DNA of 39,467 nt from Chara braunii (Eukaryota; Streptophyta; Charophyceae; Charales; Characeae): NCBI GenBank assembly GCA_003427395.1, contig BFEA01000506.1:187115-226581 (forward strand), written 5' to 3'. This document shows, piece after piece, positions 30,435 to 39,467 of this stretch. Positions within the stretch are counted from its first letter, which is position 1, and each line of letters begins with the position of its first letter. The translations under genes and the position numbers were made by a program. Under the pieces are notes generated by a model. It saw only the letters and a list, made by a program, of their open reading frames with translations, had not been told where the DNA came from and did not search any database.

Positions 30435-30837
30435 GACCACCGTTTCTTTTCTCCTTTGTCAATACCATGTTGATTATTGGTAGCCAGTTAGTCCCAGTAC
30501 AATAGCTGTCAGGTATAGGAGGGATCGAAACAGTCTCATATGTCACAGGCATTAAACCTCATTCCACCTTCTTCTTCTGCTTAATTAATTATGCCTTCTT
30601 ATCATATAGAGATTAAATTGCAATTTCCCATAGCCAGTTGAAGGTCTCACCGCCATCACAGTCTCCGTCTTTGATATAGGGACGGATATCATAAATATCT
30701 CCCTCCAAGAAGCGAGTCAGCACTACGCTGATGGCCGAATTGCCTGAACGGTAGACCCAACAATGCTCATACTGATAGGGGAATATTCCTTTGGTAGTTA
30801 CTCTCGAAAGTTCTCTCAATGCATCAGAAGTTAGCAT
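30424..30837 (-). pseudogene. X-domain frame D
   Basis: From ATG 30837: LRELSRVTTKGIFPYQYEHC, VVLTRFLEGDIYDIRPYIK, stop at 30613. The remaining C-terminal part is in the frame 30552-30424 (VSIPPIPDSYCTGTNWLPII). The head closely matches frame E at 32324 (EVFHYQYV ... TSFANGTIHDLRPYLKKG). This is the first array frame after the primer binding site. Confidence 0.5.
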
Positions 30838-31160
30838 TCTTGATAAATTCTCCGAGCTCTTGATTCTTCCTTTCCTTTCTCAGTGTTCAAAAGGCATCAT
30901 AGGCTCTAAGGCATACCTGAATTCATGTCTGATTCTCTCCAGTCAATAATATCAACCTCCTTCTTCAGTCCAGTGTGGTACCTAACACAATGTAGAAACA
31001 AGATACCGTTAGCAACTGTGATTCTCAAGAGAATCGAGACTCAATAAGAATAATAAAATTAATAGGAAGTTCACAATGTTGTCAACAGTTCTCACGCCCT
31101 AATCAAAGCTCAAAGATGATGATGACCCAGACTCGCTCCGGACACGAAAATCTTTTCATG
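30838..31160 (-). other. Leader between primer binding site and first X frame
   Basis: A/T-rich, with no frame of note apart from a short stretch that may be a decayed N-terminus. It would be the 5' untranslated leader of the gypsy 2 transcript. Confidence 0.4.
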
Positions 31161-31178
31161 TCCCCGGCAATGGCGCCA
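31161..31178 (-). other. Primer binding site, tRNA-Asp type
   Basis: The - strand reads tggcgccattgccgggga, which matches the complement of plant tRNA-Asp 3' ends (from memory) at all but one of 18 positions. Plant Ty3/gypsy elements of the Athila type use this primer. It lies 4 nt after a ...GACA end, as expected at an LTR border. Confidence 0.75.
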
Positions 31179-31182
31179 TTTT

Positions 31183-31663
31183 TGTCGCACTTTTTCCAGG
31201 CGAGCCACTTCGGGCGACCGGAAAGCCAACAGGCTGTCACGCAGGATTTTGATTGTGATTGCAATAAATAAAATAAATTAAATAGTGCAAATCCCTTTCT
31301 CTTTTGTGCGTCCGGCTTCGAGCGAGACCCTTCAATTATGGTCTTCGCCGGTCCCCGGTCTTAGGAATCTTTTTATTTTGATTCGGAAGAGCAGAGAATT
31401 ATGCAAATAATAATCATAAAATTATGGGGTGCTATGCATACATCACTTATGTCAATCTGATTTTAAGAACTGTGACAAAAACATCCACGAAGACAATCAT
31501 CAAACAAGAATAATGCAGAAAATAGGACTGACTGACTCGAGCAAAGACAAAGGCAATTGAATGAGGGAAGAATGAGAACTCATAATAATCTCAGAAAGTA
31601 CACATAAACGAGCGTGGTCAGCACCTCTCAAGAGTCCTCACTCATCCCTCTGATCAATCTCTC
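31183..31663 (-). repeat. LTR-like sequence adjoining the primer binding site
   Basis: In - orientation the LTR would end ...gcgaca at 31183, followed by an AAAA spacer and the primer binding site. AATAAA-rich stretches at about 31261-31290 fit an LTR, but the outer border and a second copy were not found, so the extent is uncertain. No frame of note occurs here. Confidence 0.45.
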
Positions 31664-32324
31664 TCACTCTCTTTTCACTGATCTTCTCTGGTGCCGAGAC
31701 CCATGCCCACGTACAATCTGAAACTGAGGCTTCTTGACAAAATGCCACCTGTAGCCAGCGAGCTCTGAGCATGACCATCCGGGGCACATAATACGGTAAT
31801 TAACCATAAAATAAAAGTCCTCCCACAATGTAGGCAGCCCGTCCACTAAGAAGACTCCCCGTCTGAGGTAGGGATACTTGGTGGGCTCGGTCAGTGCCTC
31901 AACGTCGATCACTACCGGGGAGATGTACCTCTTTGCCAGACCAATCACATCCAGCCAACTCGTGCCATTAGTGAGAAGAGAAGGGACTGGAGGCCTAGGA
32001 TAGTCAGTATAAAGCATCGGCCCGAAGCTGCGAATCAAAGTAGTGCCACTCTCATCGAGCTCCCTCTCTTTGCTCAAGATGTTCGGTGGCTAAGATCCAG
32101 ACTGGATCGAAAAACTCATGAGTCTCCTTGCCCTTCTTCAGGTAAGGCCTCAGATCATGGATAGTGCCATTAGCAAAACTGGTCTGGACAACGAAGATTG
32201 ACAGATCTCCCTGTCTGAAACCAACGGCACTAACATACTGATAATGAAATACCTCTTTGCATGATATCCGATTGAGGTCGGCCAGCACTGACTCGCTAAC
32301 TGGCATAGACTGAACTGTGCTCAT
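31664..32324 (-). pseudogene. X-domain frame E with long C-terminus
   Basis: The first part from ATG 32324 has LADLNRISCKEVFHYQYVSA, LSIFVVQTSFANGTIHDLRP and EFFDPVWILATEHL, stopping at 32052. An overlapping frame (ATG 32017, open from further upstream) continues PRPPVPSLLTNGTSWLDVIG and then about 80 residues more (YLRRGVFLVDGLPTLWEDFY ... MVNYRIMCPGWSCSELAGY) to 31664. The same architecture as the frames between the primer binding site and gag, yet it lies on the other side of the LTR end. Confidence 0.5.
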
Positions 32325-32491
32325 GAGTACCCTTGCCAGTACAAGCTGATCAGACGGTCCCGAAGAACTGGTTATCAAACTGATTGTAGGGGGGGCTGAT
32401 TGCTAGAAACTGATCACTAAATAACTGATTGTTGATGATTGATTGCTGATTAAATGATTGCTGAATGTCCGGATAAGTGAGCTGTTCTTAT

Positions 32492-32746
32492 TCACAGATG
32501 GCTGCCAACAGTCCTCCTTGCTTCCTCAATAGTTCCCACATTAGTTATGGTGGCACATAGTCTGCCGTTCTTATCATGCAAATAGTACGTGTACTCGATC
32601 TTCGTATGATTCCTCACGAGGGCCAGTGCACGTACCACCATCATAGTAGTCTGCTGATTGTACTCCTCAACTGCACTTTCCCTCCAAGTCTCCGCAGTAC
32701 TCTGATACAGTGAGCAAGAGACTCTAACCGTGTCGTTGCTCTCCAT
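32492..32746 (-). CDS. Y-domain frame
   Basis: 84 residues from ATG 32746. SCSLYQSTAETWRESAVEEY, then MMVVRALALVRNHTKIEYTY and YLHDKNGRL. It aligns by eye with the Y frame next to gag. Function unknown. It is followed, on -, by A/T-rich sequence with repeated gattgctgat motifs (about 32391-32475) and X frame E. Confidence 0.45.
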   Translation of the reverse strand: MESNDTVRVSCSLYQSTAETWRESAVEEYNQQTTMMVVRALALVRNHTKIEYTYYLHDKNGRLCATITNVGTIEEARRTVGSHL

Positions 32747-33379
32747 ATCCTCTTTGAATTATCATTACATCAGTTCTCGCAACTCAAGACGGGTGACTCT
32801 TGGATGATCCGGGTTTGAAGAGGGCTATTAAGTTGGTTGCTGAACTGCGGAAAGCTGGTTTCAGATAAGATGCATCTTGATGCTGACTAGGAGACCGAAC
32901 GATCGCTGATCCGACTGTTGATCTGATGATTGTTGTTCTAATTGCTATTCCTCTGATGACTGATCTGATTGCTGATGGTTGAATGCTGATGACTGCTTGC
33001 TGCTTATAAGAATCTGTTGCCGTTTGAGTAGGTTGTTTGTCGATTAAGCACTGATTGAATAATGACTGAATCCACAGTTAATTGTCGTTCTGAGCACCGT
33101 TCTAAGTGCTATTCTGAACGTAGTCCCAAGTATCGTCCAGAAACCTGCTCTGAGTACAGTTCCGAGTACAGTTTTGAGTATAGTTTTGAGTACAGATCCG
33201 AGTACAATTCCAAGTACAACTCAGATTACAGTTCTGGTTACTGTTCCGAGTACCTTCTGAACATTATGAAGTGTTCTAAGTGTTAAAACTGTTCTGAGCT
33301 TTAAAGCGCTCTGAGCCTTGAAACTGCTCCGAACACTATGCCAACAGGGCGGCCTAGCTCACGAGAGCTTCGCCTTGGC
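32747..33379. repeat. Degenerate minisatellites
   Basis: 32860-33060 has scattered gctgat/gattgctgat motifs. 33151-33255 is a degenerate 12-bp tandem repeat (gagtacagttcc type), which opens a + frame of SEYS/FEYS repeats that I take to be non-coding. No gene is supported. Confidence 0.7.
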
Positions 33380-33604
33380 CTATTCCACAGTCTCTAGTGA
33401 CGAGTCAATGTTGTGTACTCTGCCATCACTACTACTAAAGCAAACCACGTAATCTATGTACTTTTTCCCCGCTGCCTTCTGAATTGCGTCTTCTCTCTGG
33501 ATCATCTTCTGGATTTCCATGCATGCAATTGCCTCAGGCTCCCAGTTCTTATATTTATTCAACGCAACCTCACATTTTAGCACTAGGACCTCCTTGTCTT
33601 TCAC
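33380..33604 (-). pseudogene. Y-like frame, weak
   Basis: About 74 codons without an ATG start (GTG at 33604). EIQKMIQREDAIQKAAGKKY, IDYVVCFSSSDGRVHNIDSS resembles the Y pattern loosely (IxYxxxxxxxxGR). It could be a decayed fourth Y copy or chance. Confidence 0.3.
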
Positions 33605-36600
33605 GATTCCCCTATGTGGCCACAGAGTGCCCTGACACTTGGAGGAAAACGATCGTGCTCAAATTCAGATGTCAAAGTTGAATGGGCAAAACCTATCGCC
33701 AAGGCTTTCCGCTAAACTATAGGCTATCGAAGCAGACAGGTTTTCAGTTGGGAAACGTTCTGCCATACTGGTCCAGCAAGTAATCATCCGTGGTTATCTG
33801 ATCACGAGCTGCACGCTGTGTCGAACTTCAGGCGAGGCCAACATTATTGGGCAGCCCTTAAAGTTACTTAGAACTGCCACCACCCTATTACGATGGCTTG
33901 CCCCAATCCTCATGGATCATAAGTAACAATAGCCGCGGACCTTAATTTACAGAAGTGACAATAATCTCCCTGTGATGTCAAAGCTCGGCTGGGCGGAAGT
34001 TTATCATGAACACGGGCTCAGACCGCAAGGCTAATCAGAACATGACTCAGTTCTGACGTAAAAAATTCATACTCATCTCTGTAAAACCTAAGAGTTGTCA
34101 TGACGCTTTCTCAATCACCAGTGCATCATGTGACATCACAGAGGATGTTCTGACTCAATACTTCGTCATAAGCACAACAATCTTCATAGATAAATAAATA
34201 AAATAAATAAGTAGATAAATAAAATAGACGTGCCTTGTTGATGTTCACCAGCATCTTATGGTCAGAGCACCAGGTAGGACTTCTCACGTGAACCACTCCC
34301 CGAACTGGTGTCACATTGTTAAGTACCCACCGGGTACTAAGTGAGGAGCTACGTCTTACTTATCAGAGATGCCATAACTATAGGATTCTGTTTCAGCTTA
34401 CATCTAGATTCGCGACAGAACTCTGCACAACAGTGTTGTACTGTGTCGCGTCAGGGCTGCGATCGTAGGCGATACAGAGTTCAGCTGCACAAGAGTCCTT
34501 ACTTTCTTCGACTGTAAGGGTAGCCCCTCCAATAGATCCTTTATAATCAGTTTTTTAATTGGAAAGAACGAGTTTGGGCATAGACCCCTTCGTGAACAGA
34601 GTCTGCACGTCCCTAGCCGAGAACTGAGCCCTCGTAAGTAAGTGTCCGATGAGTGATCAACCTTCCTAGAGGCTTCTGTGTTCAAAGACTGCTGCTCGTT
34701 CCTTGCTTAATATGTCCCATGACGAAACGCAATCAGCATTTGAACACCGTCTGCATTTCTCAACAGTTTTTCCCCAATAATTTTCACTTTTATTCAGCAA
34801 TACAATGAGAAAGGACATAAGGGTTAGTCCCCGTCCAGGAGAAACTTAACCAAGAGGTACAGGACTCGCAGTTTGTTGCCCATCAAGCCATCTGTCAGGT
34901 CTAAGAGATGTTTTCCCTCCGTATAACCGTTTCAATCCCCGTGTTCAAGTTCCCCATTACTAATCTCCTAGTCGATACGCCTGATAAAAATTAGCAAGAA
35001 ACTGGGCAGGAATGCTTCCTTAGTTTGCTTGCTAGCTCTGTCCAGTTATCGATTTTCCCTTTTCCTTCGAAAACAGGCGCGTGGGCTACTTCCTGAGACA
35101 TTGCCAATTGAGCGCTGCTTAACTAGAGGGAACCAACTGCCATGAAGAGACCCGCTCTCAGACAGATGTCGTAAGCAATGATCCCCCCTGGCCACCCTCA
35201 TTGACAACTGGTAGAGAACGCGGACACACGGATCTTACTTCTTTCAGACGGAAGGCTAAGGTTCTATCAGTGTCCGCAGCTGAGATAACCTCGTGTCTTT
35301 CGGCTCACTTAATCGGCTCAAGAGTGGTCGCGTCTCAGCGATTGTACACGAGGTGTGAGACCCAAATGAATAATGAAATTCAGTTTTCTTATCAAGACAA
35401 GGCTTGGATTCTGAAGAAAAAAAAAGACTAAGACAGGAAGTCAAGAACTACTGAGGGCAAGCAATGAAAAGTAGGGAAATGAAGAGGTTTTCCATACAAC
35501 CCAGTCAAGAATTTTATCTTGTGGTCGAAATCATTTCGTCCTTTTAAGCACAATCACCATTTACCACTCTGAGCCGTTGCTCCATCAATTTTCACTCTCC
35601 TTCCCTCATTTGGCTCATCAACGACATGGTCAGGAGCTACAAAAGTCGATGAGGCAGGCGACCATAACTAGATCAGCCACTGCTGTAACCTCAAAAGCCA
35701 ATGTAATTACATCCGGTCCATGCTCTATTATGGCCTCTCGGAGTGACATAGCAATCAACATCACTTTCAATCATTGAAATTGCTTCTCATGACTTGACCA
35801 ATCGTTGCCACAAACCAACTCAACTGGCAACAACAAACTTCCCTCAATCCTGAGCTAAAACAGTACTCCAGAAGTCTTGAGTTTTCACTGGGTACACTGA
35901 TCAGGGAGCAGAGAAGAGCTTTAGCTGCTTTAGCATGAAGAACAAAGGCAAACATCTTGAGGCAGAATAATCATTTACTCATTTGGGGAAACTAGCGTGA
36001 GATCGCATATCGACAACGATGTGCCCTCCGCGCATTAGCACCGTCCACTCCATTACCACTCCCTTTTCTACTGAGATCTTCTCTGCCCATGCTCATCTCA
36101 TCATCCTTCCATACATTCTGCTTCCTCTCGCAGCTACATGACTCTTCAACAAGTTTCTCTCGTTTATTTCTCGCATAGACGGTATTAAGAGCTGCATTTA
36201 ACAGAACTCGAGTTATCAGCTCTTGACGCTTACGTGAACCTTCGTCCGCTCATTGGGGTAAACACATTGACAACTATGCATCCGTACTTATAGATTTGCC
36301 CACTAACCACGATCAGGACTAGGATGCAAGAGTCACCACACACCGATCAAGAAGGTACTCACAAACAAACTCATTGTGTTAAAGAACGGGCGACTAGAGG
36401 CGAAAGACGAGGTCAAACGATTGTCTTTGCAGGTCCTAAAAGAACCCAAGCTCCCTTGGAGACGTCTCACAAGTCACTCTGCAAGCGAGGAATCGACGCG
36501 GCTCTCTGCTATTGGTCAGCCGAAGATCCTCAGAAACGTACTCTAGTTCCTAGAGAATCGCTCACGCTGAAGCTCAATTTTCAGCTTTTCTCCCCAGTTC

Positions 36601-37270
36601 AGGTCGCCACAACCAAGCGTGAAGGACCCAATTCCCACAAGACAAGGGTGCTCGCGTCATCCATGATATTGGTGCTTGTCAGTAGACAGTCCTTCCTCAA
36701 GGTGGAAGAAGGAGCTTTCTCTCTAGCCAATCAGGCGAATCAGTGATGACAACAACAGTAATCGCCAAACCCGCCTCCTTGTGGCGCCCTGTAAGTAAGC
36801 TCATTACTCATGAGCATGACGGAAGACAGTTGATGTCAACCGAGCTGGTCTCGCCCACGTCTCTCCCGTGCGTGCGTCTTCTTGCCCTGGCCTGACTGTC
36901 TCACACTCGCTGTCCTACTAGCGCGTCACACCGTCTCCTTTTCGTCCCCAGTCCTAGCTGACCTTCTTCTCCTCGCTCTCCGCCCGGTCGGCACACTACC
37001 CCTTCTCTCTTCGAACCGCTGCTCTCTCATTCTGGCATGAACTCTTCCCTCTTGTCCTCTCGGCCCTGCAGCAGGCGCAAACGTCTCATAAGAGTGGTAA
37101 CCACTGTTGACTTCAGTCACACACCGCAAGCCCGTGTCCCGCTTTTCTCTCTCTCCCTCTACTCGTTACTGTCACACACTACAGTCCAGTTGACGTCAGG
37201 CGTGCTCCGTGAACTCGTCCCGTTGCCGCTCACATTCTATCTCTCTCTCCGTTGACCCCCTTCGCCACAC
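33605..37270. other. No recognisable gene
   Basis: Only short frames. The longest ATG frame is 36324-36746 on + (140 residues, basic, no domain). An AATAAA/AGATAAAT-rich spot is at about 34185-34225. The texture is like decayed retrotransposon DNA, but I could not read any RT, integrase or gag motif in it. 36850-37270 is pyrimidine-rich. Confidence 0.5.
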
Positions 37271-37891
37271 ATGTGTTCTGCCCCCCTCGTCTCACACCTG
37301 TCTCTTCCCCTTGCTCACACCGCTCATGGGTGTCGCGAACTGGCCTCAGGCCCAGTTTCCACGTCTCAAGCCAGCGGGTGGTTCCTGCCAACAGAGCCTT
37401 TCCGTCACTCCGTTCCGCCTACAGCGCCTTTCCGCCCGGTCTCTCGCCTCCGAAATTGCATCTTGCAGCTTTGGTTCGGTCCGCATCTCTCCCTCTCTCG
37501 CTCCTTCCACGCTGATCTTCAGCACCACCTCATCTCCACCGTCGTAATTAAGTATAATGGTGATCCAGGGCCCTTCCCCGGACGTGGGTTTCCACCGGCC
37601 TGGTGGTACCAGTACCCAGGCCTGTACCCATGCAGCGCCATAGTCAGGCTCAGTTCGGCAGACGCCGCACCAGCTCCGCCCACTGACACGAATAACCAAT
37701 ACCAGGACCCGGGTACACACAGGGTCTTCAGATGTGTCCGCACGCCCACCTCATCACTGTTCCCCCTTTCTCCAATTAGGCCACAAAGGCATCACGAGAC
37801 TGCCCATACTCTGCCGTATGGGACAGTCCTCTCTCTTTATAGGATCGCTATCCATAGTATAATTGGCCAAGTTTTAAATCATGTTGGATAA
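37271..37891 (+). CDS. Open frame with a Pro/Gly/Tyr-rich patch, doubtful
   Basis: 206 codons from ATG 37271. The part GDPGPFPGRGFPPAWWYQYP, then APAPPTDTNNQYQDPG, resembles the low-complexity Pro/Gly/Tyr N-terminus of some retrotransposon gag proteins. The rest is Ser/Pro/Arg-rich with no domain. It may be the decayed 5' end of another gag or chance in pyrimidine-rich DNA. Confidence 0.2.
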   Translation: MCSAPLVSHLSLPLAHTAHGCRELASGPVSTSQASGWFLPTEPFRHSVPPTAPFRPVSRLRNCILQLWFGPHLSLSRSFHADLQHHLISTVVIKYNGDPGPFPGRGFPPAWWYQYPGLYPCSAIVRLSSADAAPAPPTDTNNQYQDPGTHRVFRCVRTPTSSLFPLSPIRPQRHHETAHTLPYGTVLSLYRIAIHSIIGQVLNHVG

Positions 37892-39190
37892 AATAAAAGT
37901 AAATGAGAAAAGAAAAATAAACTAAAATGAAATAAACGGAACTGCAAGAAAGGAAAATTAAGAAACAAGAGACATAACGTCAACGGTCATATCACTAGCT
38001 TCCTCTTTAGGCTCGGAAGGAACCCGCAGACTCAACGCGGGAGTCCCATAACGGGTTGCTGGTGGACGCCCGCCCTTCTTTAAAACCCGCAGTCTGACTT
38101 ACCGCTATCGGGTACCCGTGTCCGATGGTAAGGAGGGGGCTTATGACCCTCCACGGGGGGGGTGATAGGCCTCCTACCGATGCGGCCGCGGGTCGCCCTC
38201 CTTTTGGGGTCTTACCGCACAGTGCCAGATCGGGCCTCACCCGCGGATAGTATATGCAAGGTCGGCCTACTTAGGCCACAGATCGATGACCAGAGATTCA
38301 AACCGTTGGCTTCCCGCAAAAGGACAGGCCAACAGGTGGAAGTCAAAATTAAAAAACTAAGTAATAATAATAATAATAATAATCACAATAACCGCAGGAA
38401 AAGGAAAGGGAAGGAAAGGGCGGCGTCCCAGAATCTCTCAGTGCACCCGCCTTGCCTGAACAGCGGCCCGCGTTCACGCAGGAGTCTAGAACTCGATTTT
38501 CAACCTCTTCCCTTCCTTTCCTTTCTTTTCTTATTTTCCTCCTTTTAGTTCTCATTGTATCTGTCCCTTACCCTTGCCACCGGGGCCCGCGCGATTCGGA
38601 CAAATAGGTCTGGTACGGGCAGTATACGAAGGATCAGGTAAGATCCTGACCATGAGACCAGTTGGAATCTGAAACCTGAATCAGCAGCCCTCCCTACGAA
38701 GTGACAAAACAACATTTGAGAAACTAAGAATAGGAAAATTATATAAATAACAACAATAACAATAGATAGAAAATCATAGCATCTCGGTGACTCATGGCCA
38801 CTGTATTTTCCCCACACAGAAACGGGTTCAGATCTTGGCATTTTACTTTCTTTTTGTTTTTTTAATATATGTATATTTTTTTTGACAACGACTTTCTGTC
38901 TCATGCACCTAACCCATAACTCGGCAGGAGGGCACTCGGCGCGCAGTAGAAAAGACTGCACCAACCCCTTCGCCTTTGCGTCCCAGTGCAGACCCGACGG
39001 TTACCATGGTTACAGGCCGGTTGTGCTCTACTGTACAGCAGGGCGCCGAGCCTATGTGGACCAAAGGAAGATCCTGTGGCGCACCCCTTTTGTTAAGGCA
39101 GGTGCCAAGCAGGACCGGTCCACGTCACGGCGCAGCTCAGATACCAAGTGTCATAGTATTTTCAGGAGTAGTTACAGATCGCAGCACTAA
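37892..39190. other. No gene seen
   Basis: A/T-rich stretch 37875-37975, GC-rich block 38020-38330, then an (AAT/TAA)n tract at about 38361-38383 and mixed sequence. No coding frame is convincing. Confidence 0.5.
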
Positions 39191-39256
39191 AGCCAAGGGT
39201 GGTAACAAGCAGGGACTTGGTACACGGAGGACGGTCGGGACACCGCGCCCTCCGAC

Positions 39257-39278
39257 AGCGCGAGCGCGCGCTCGCGCT
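39257..39278. repeat. Perfect 22-bp GC palindrome
   Basis: agcgcgagcgcgcgctcgcgct is its own reverse complement. Confidence 0.95.
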
Positions 39279-39289
39279 CGCATGAGCAC

Positions 39290-39467
39290 GCACGCTCCCG
39301 CGCAGCGCAGCTCCCACACGCTCCCGTGCAGCTCCCCCGCAAGCTCCCGTGCAGCTCCCGCGCAGCTCCTGCACGCACACACACACACACACACACGCAC
39401 ACACACACACAGTGTCACACACACACAGTATCACACACACACACCCCTCTCTCTCTCTCTCTCTCTC
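39290..39467 (+). repeat. GC-rich tandem repeat, then (CA)n and (CT)n at the window end
   Basis: 39290-39373 holds about six degenerate copies of a gctcccgtgca-like unit. (CA)n with interruptions follows from 39374 to about 39444, and (CT)n from 39447 to the end. Short Cys/Val-rich frames on - are artefacts of (CA)n. Confidence 0.9.

Larger units (their letters stand above)
22612..31182 (-). mobile_element. Ty3/gypsy element 2, decayed, with an array upstream of gag
   Basis: Reading on -, from the primer binding site at 31178-31161: about 2.8 kb of short X/Y frames, then gag, zinc knuckle, protease, RT, RNase H and integrase, in Ty3/gypsy order. Nearly every domain junction has a frameshift or stop. 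The LTR end next to the primer binding site is visible, but no matching 3' LTR was found left of 22612, so the copy is incomplete or the LTR has decayed. Confidence 0.7.

Noticed and set aside
33062-33286. SEYS-repeat protein on +
   Set aside because: It is a 12-bp minisatellite translation; the array genes nearby are on the other strand.
28749-33604. Prokaryotic-type operon or defence island, suggested by tightly spaced short frames
   Set aside because: Flanking gypsy gag-pol, a tRNA-Asp primer binding site, poly-A retroposons and microsatellites show a eukaryotic nuclear setting; no ribosome binding sites precede the frames.

Overview
This looks like a draft-assembly piece of a repeat-laden plant or green-lineage nuclear genome. 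The signs are a PIF/Harbinger DNA transposon with a trihelix (Myb/SANT-like) protein and a DDE transposase, two Ty3/gypsy retrotransposons (one with a tRNA-Asp-type primer binding site), a LINE 3' end with a 40-A tail, many microsatellites, a 50-N gap and a single N. A charophyte alga such as Chara is my best guess, by inference only. I see no intact ordinary host gene: nearly everything recognisable is transposon-derived and most of it is broken.

Layout. (1) 1-768: a 25-bp GC-rich tandem hairpin repeat and low-complexity flank. (2) 769-10156: one PIF/Harbinger element of about 9.4 kb with matching terminal inverted repeats (TIRs) and a 3-bp TAT target duplication. It carries, on +, a frameshifted trihelix gene and a second broken gene of unknown function and, on -, a transposase with its first catalytic Asp changed to Asn. 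A 1,285-bp foldback element (7341-8625) with a 5-bp GTAAC duplication sits inside the transposase gene. (3) 10157-17550: microsatellites, an assembly gap, duplicated short segments and the 3' end of a LINE (12816-14099). (4) 17554-21672: the 3' part of a Ty3/gypsy element on -: RNase H, then a PHD-type zinc finger, integrase, and three tandem post-pol open reading frames that look like paralogues of each other. (5) 22612-31182: a second, decayed Ty3/gypsy element on - (gag, protease, RT, RNase H, integrase). Its primer binding site lies 2.8 kb upstream of gag. (6) 28387-33604: between that site and gag, and again beyond the LTR end, a dense array of short minus-strand reading frames that are divergent copies of two unknown domains, called X and Y here. 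Successive frames overlap or nearly touch, stop to start. (7) 33605-39467: mostly unrecognised sequence, ending in GC-rich tandem repeats and (CA)n/(CT)n.

The two most novel-looking items are the X/Y array associated with the second gypsy element and the PHD finger plus triplicated 3' reading frames of the first. Both suggest retroelements carrying extra, locally amplified small proteins. Family names rest on motifs read by eye. Relatedness among the X, Y and post-pol frames is my own by-eye alignment and needs a profile search.
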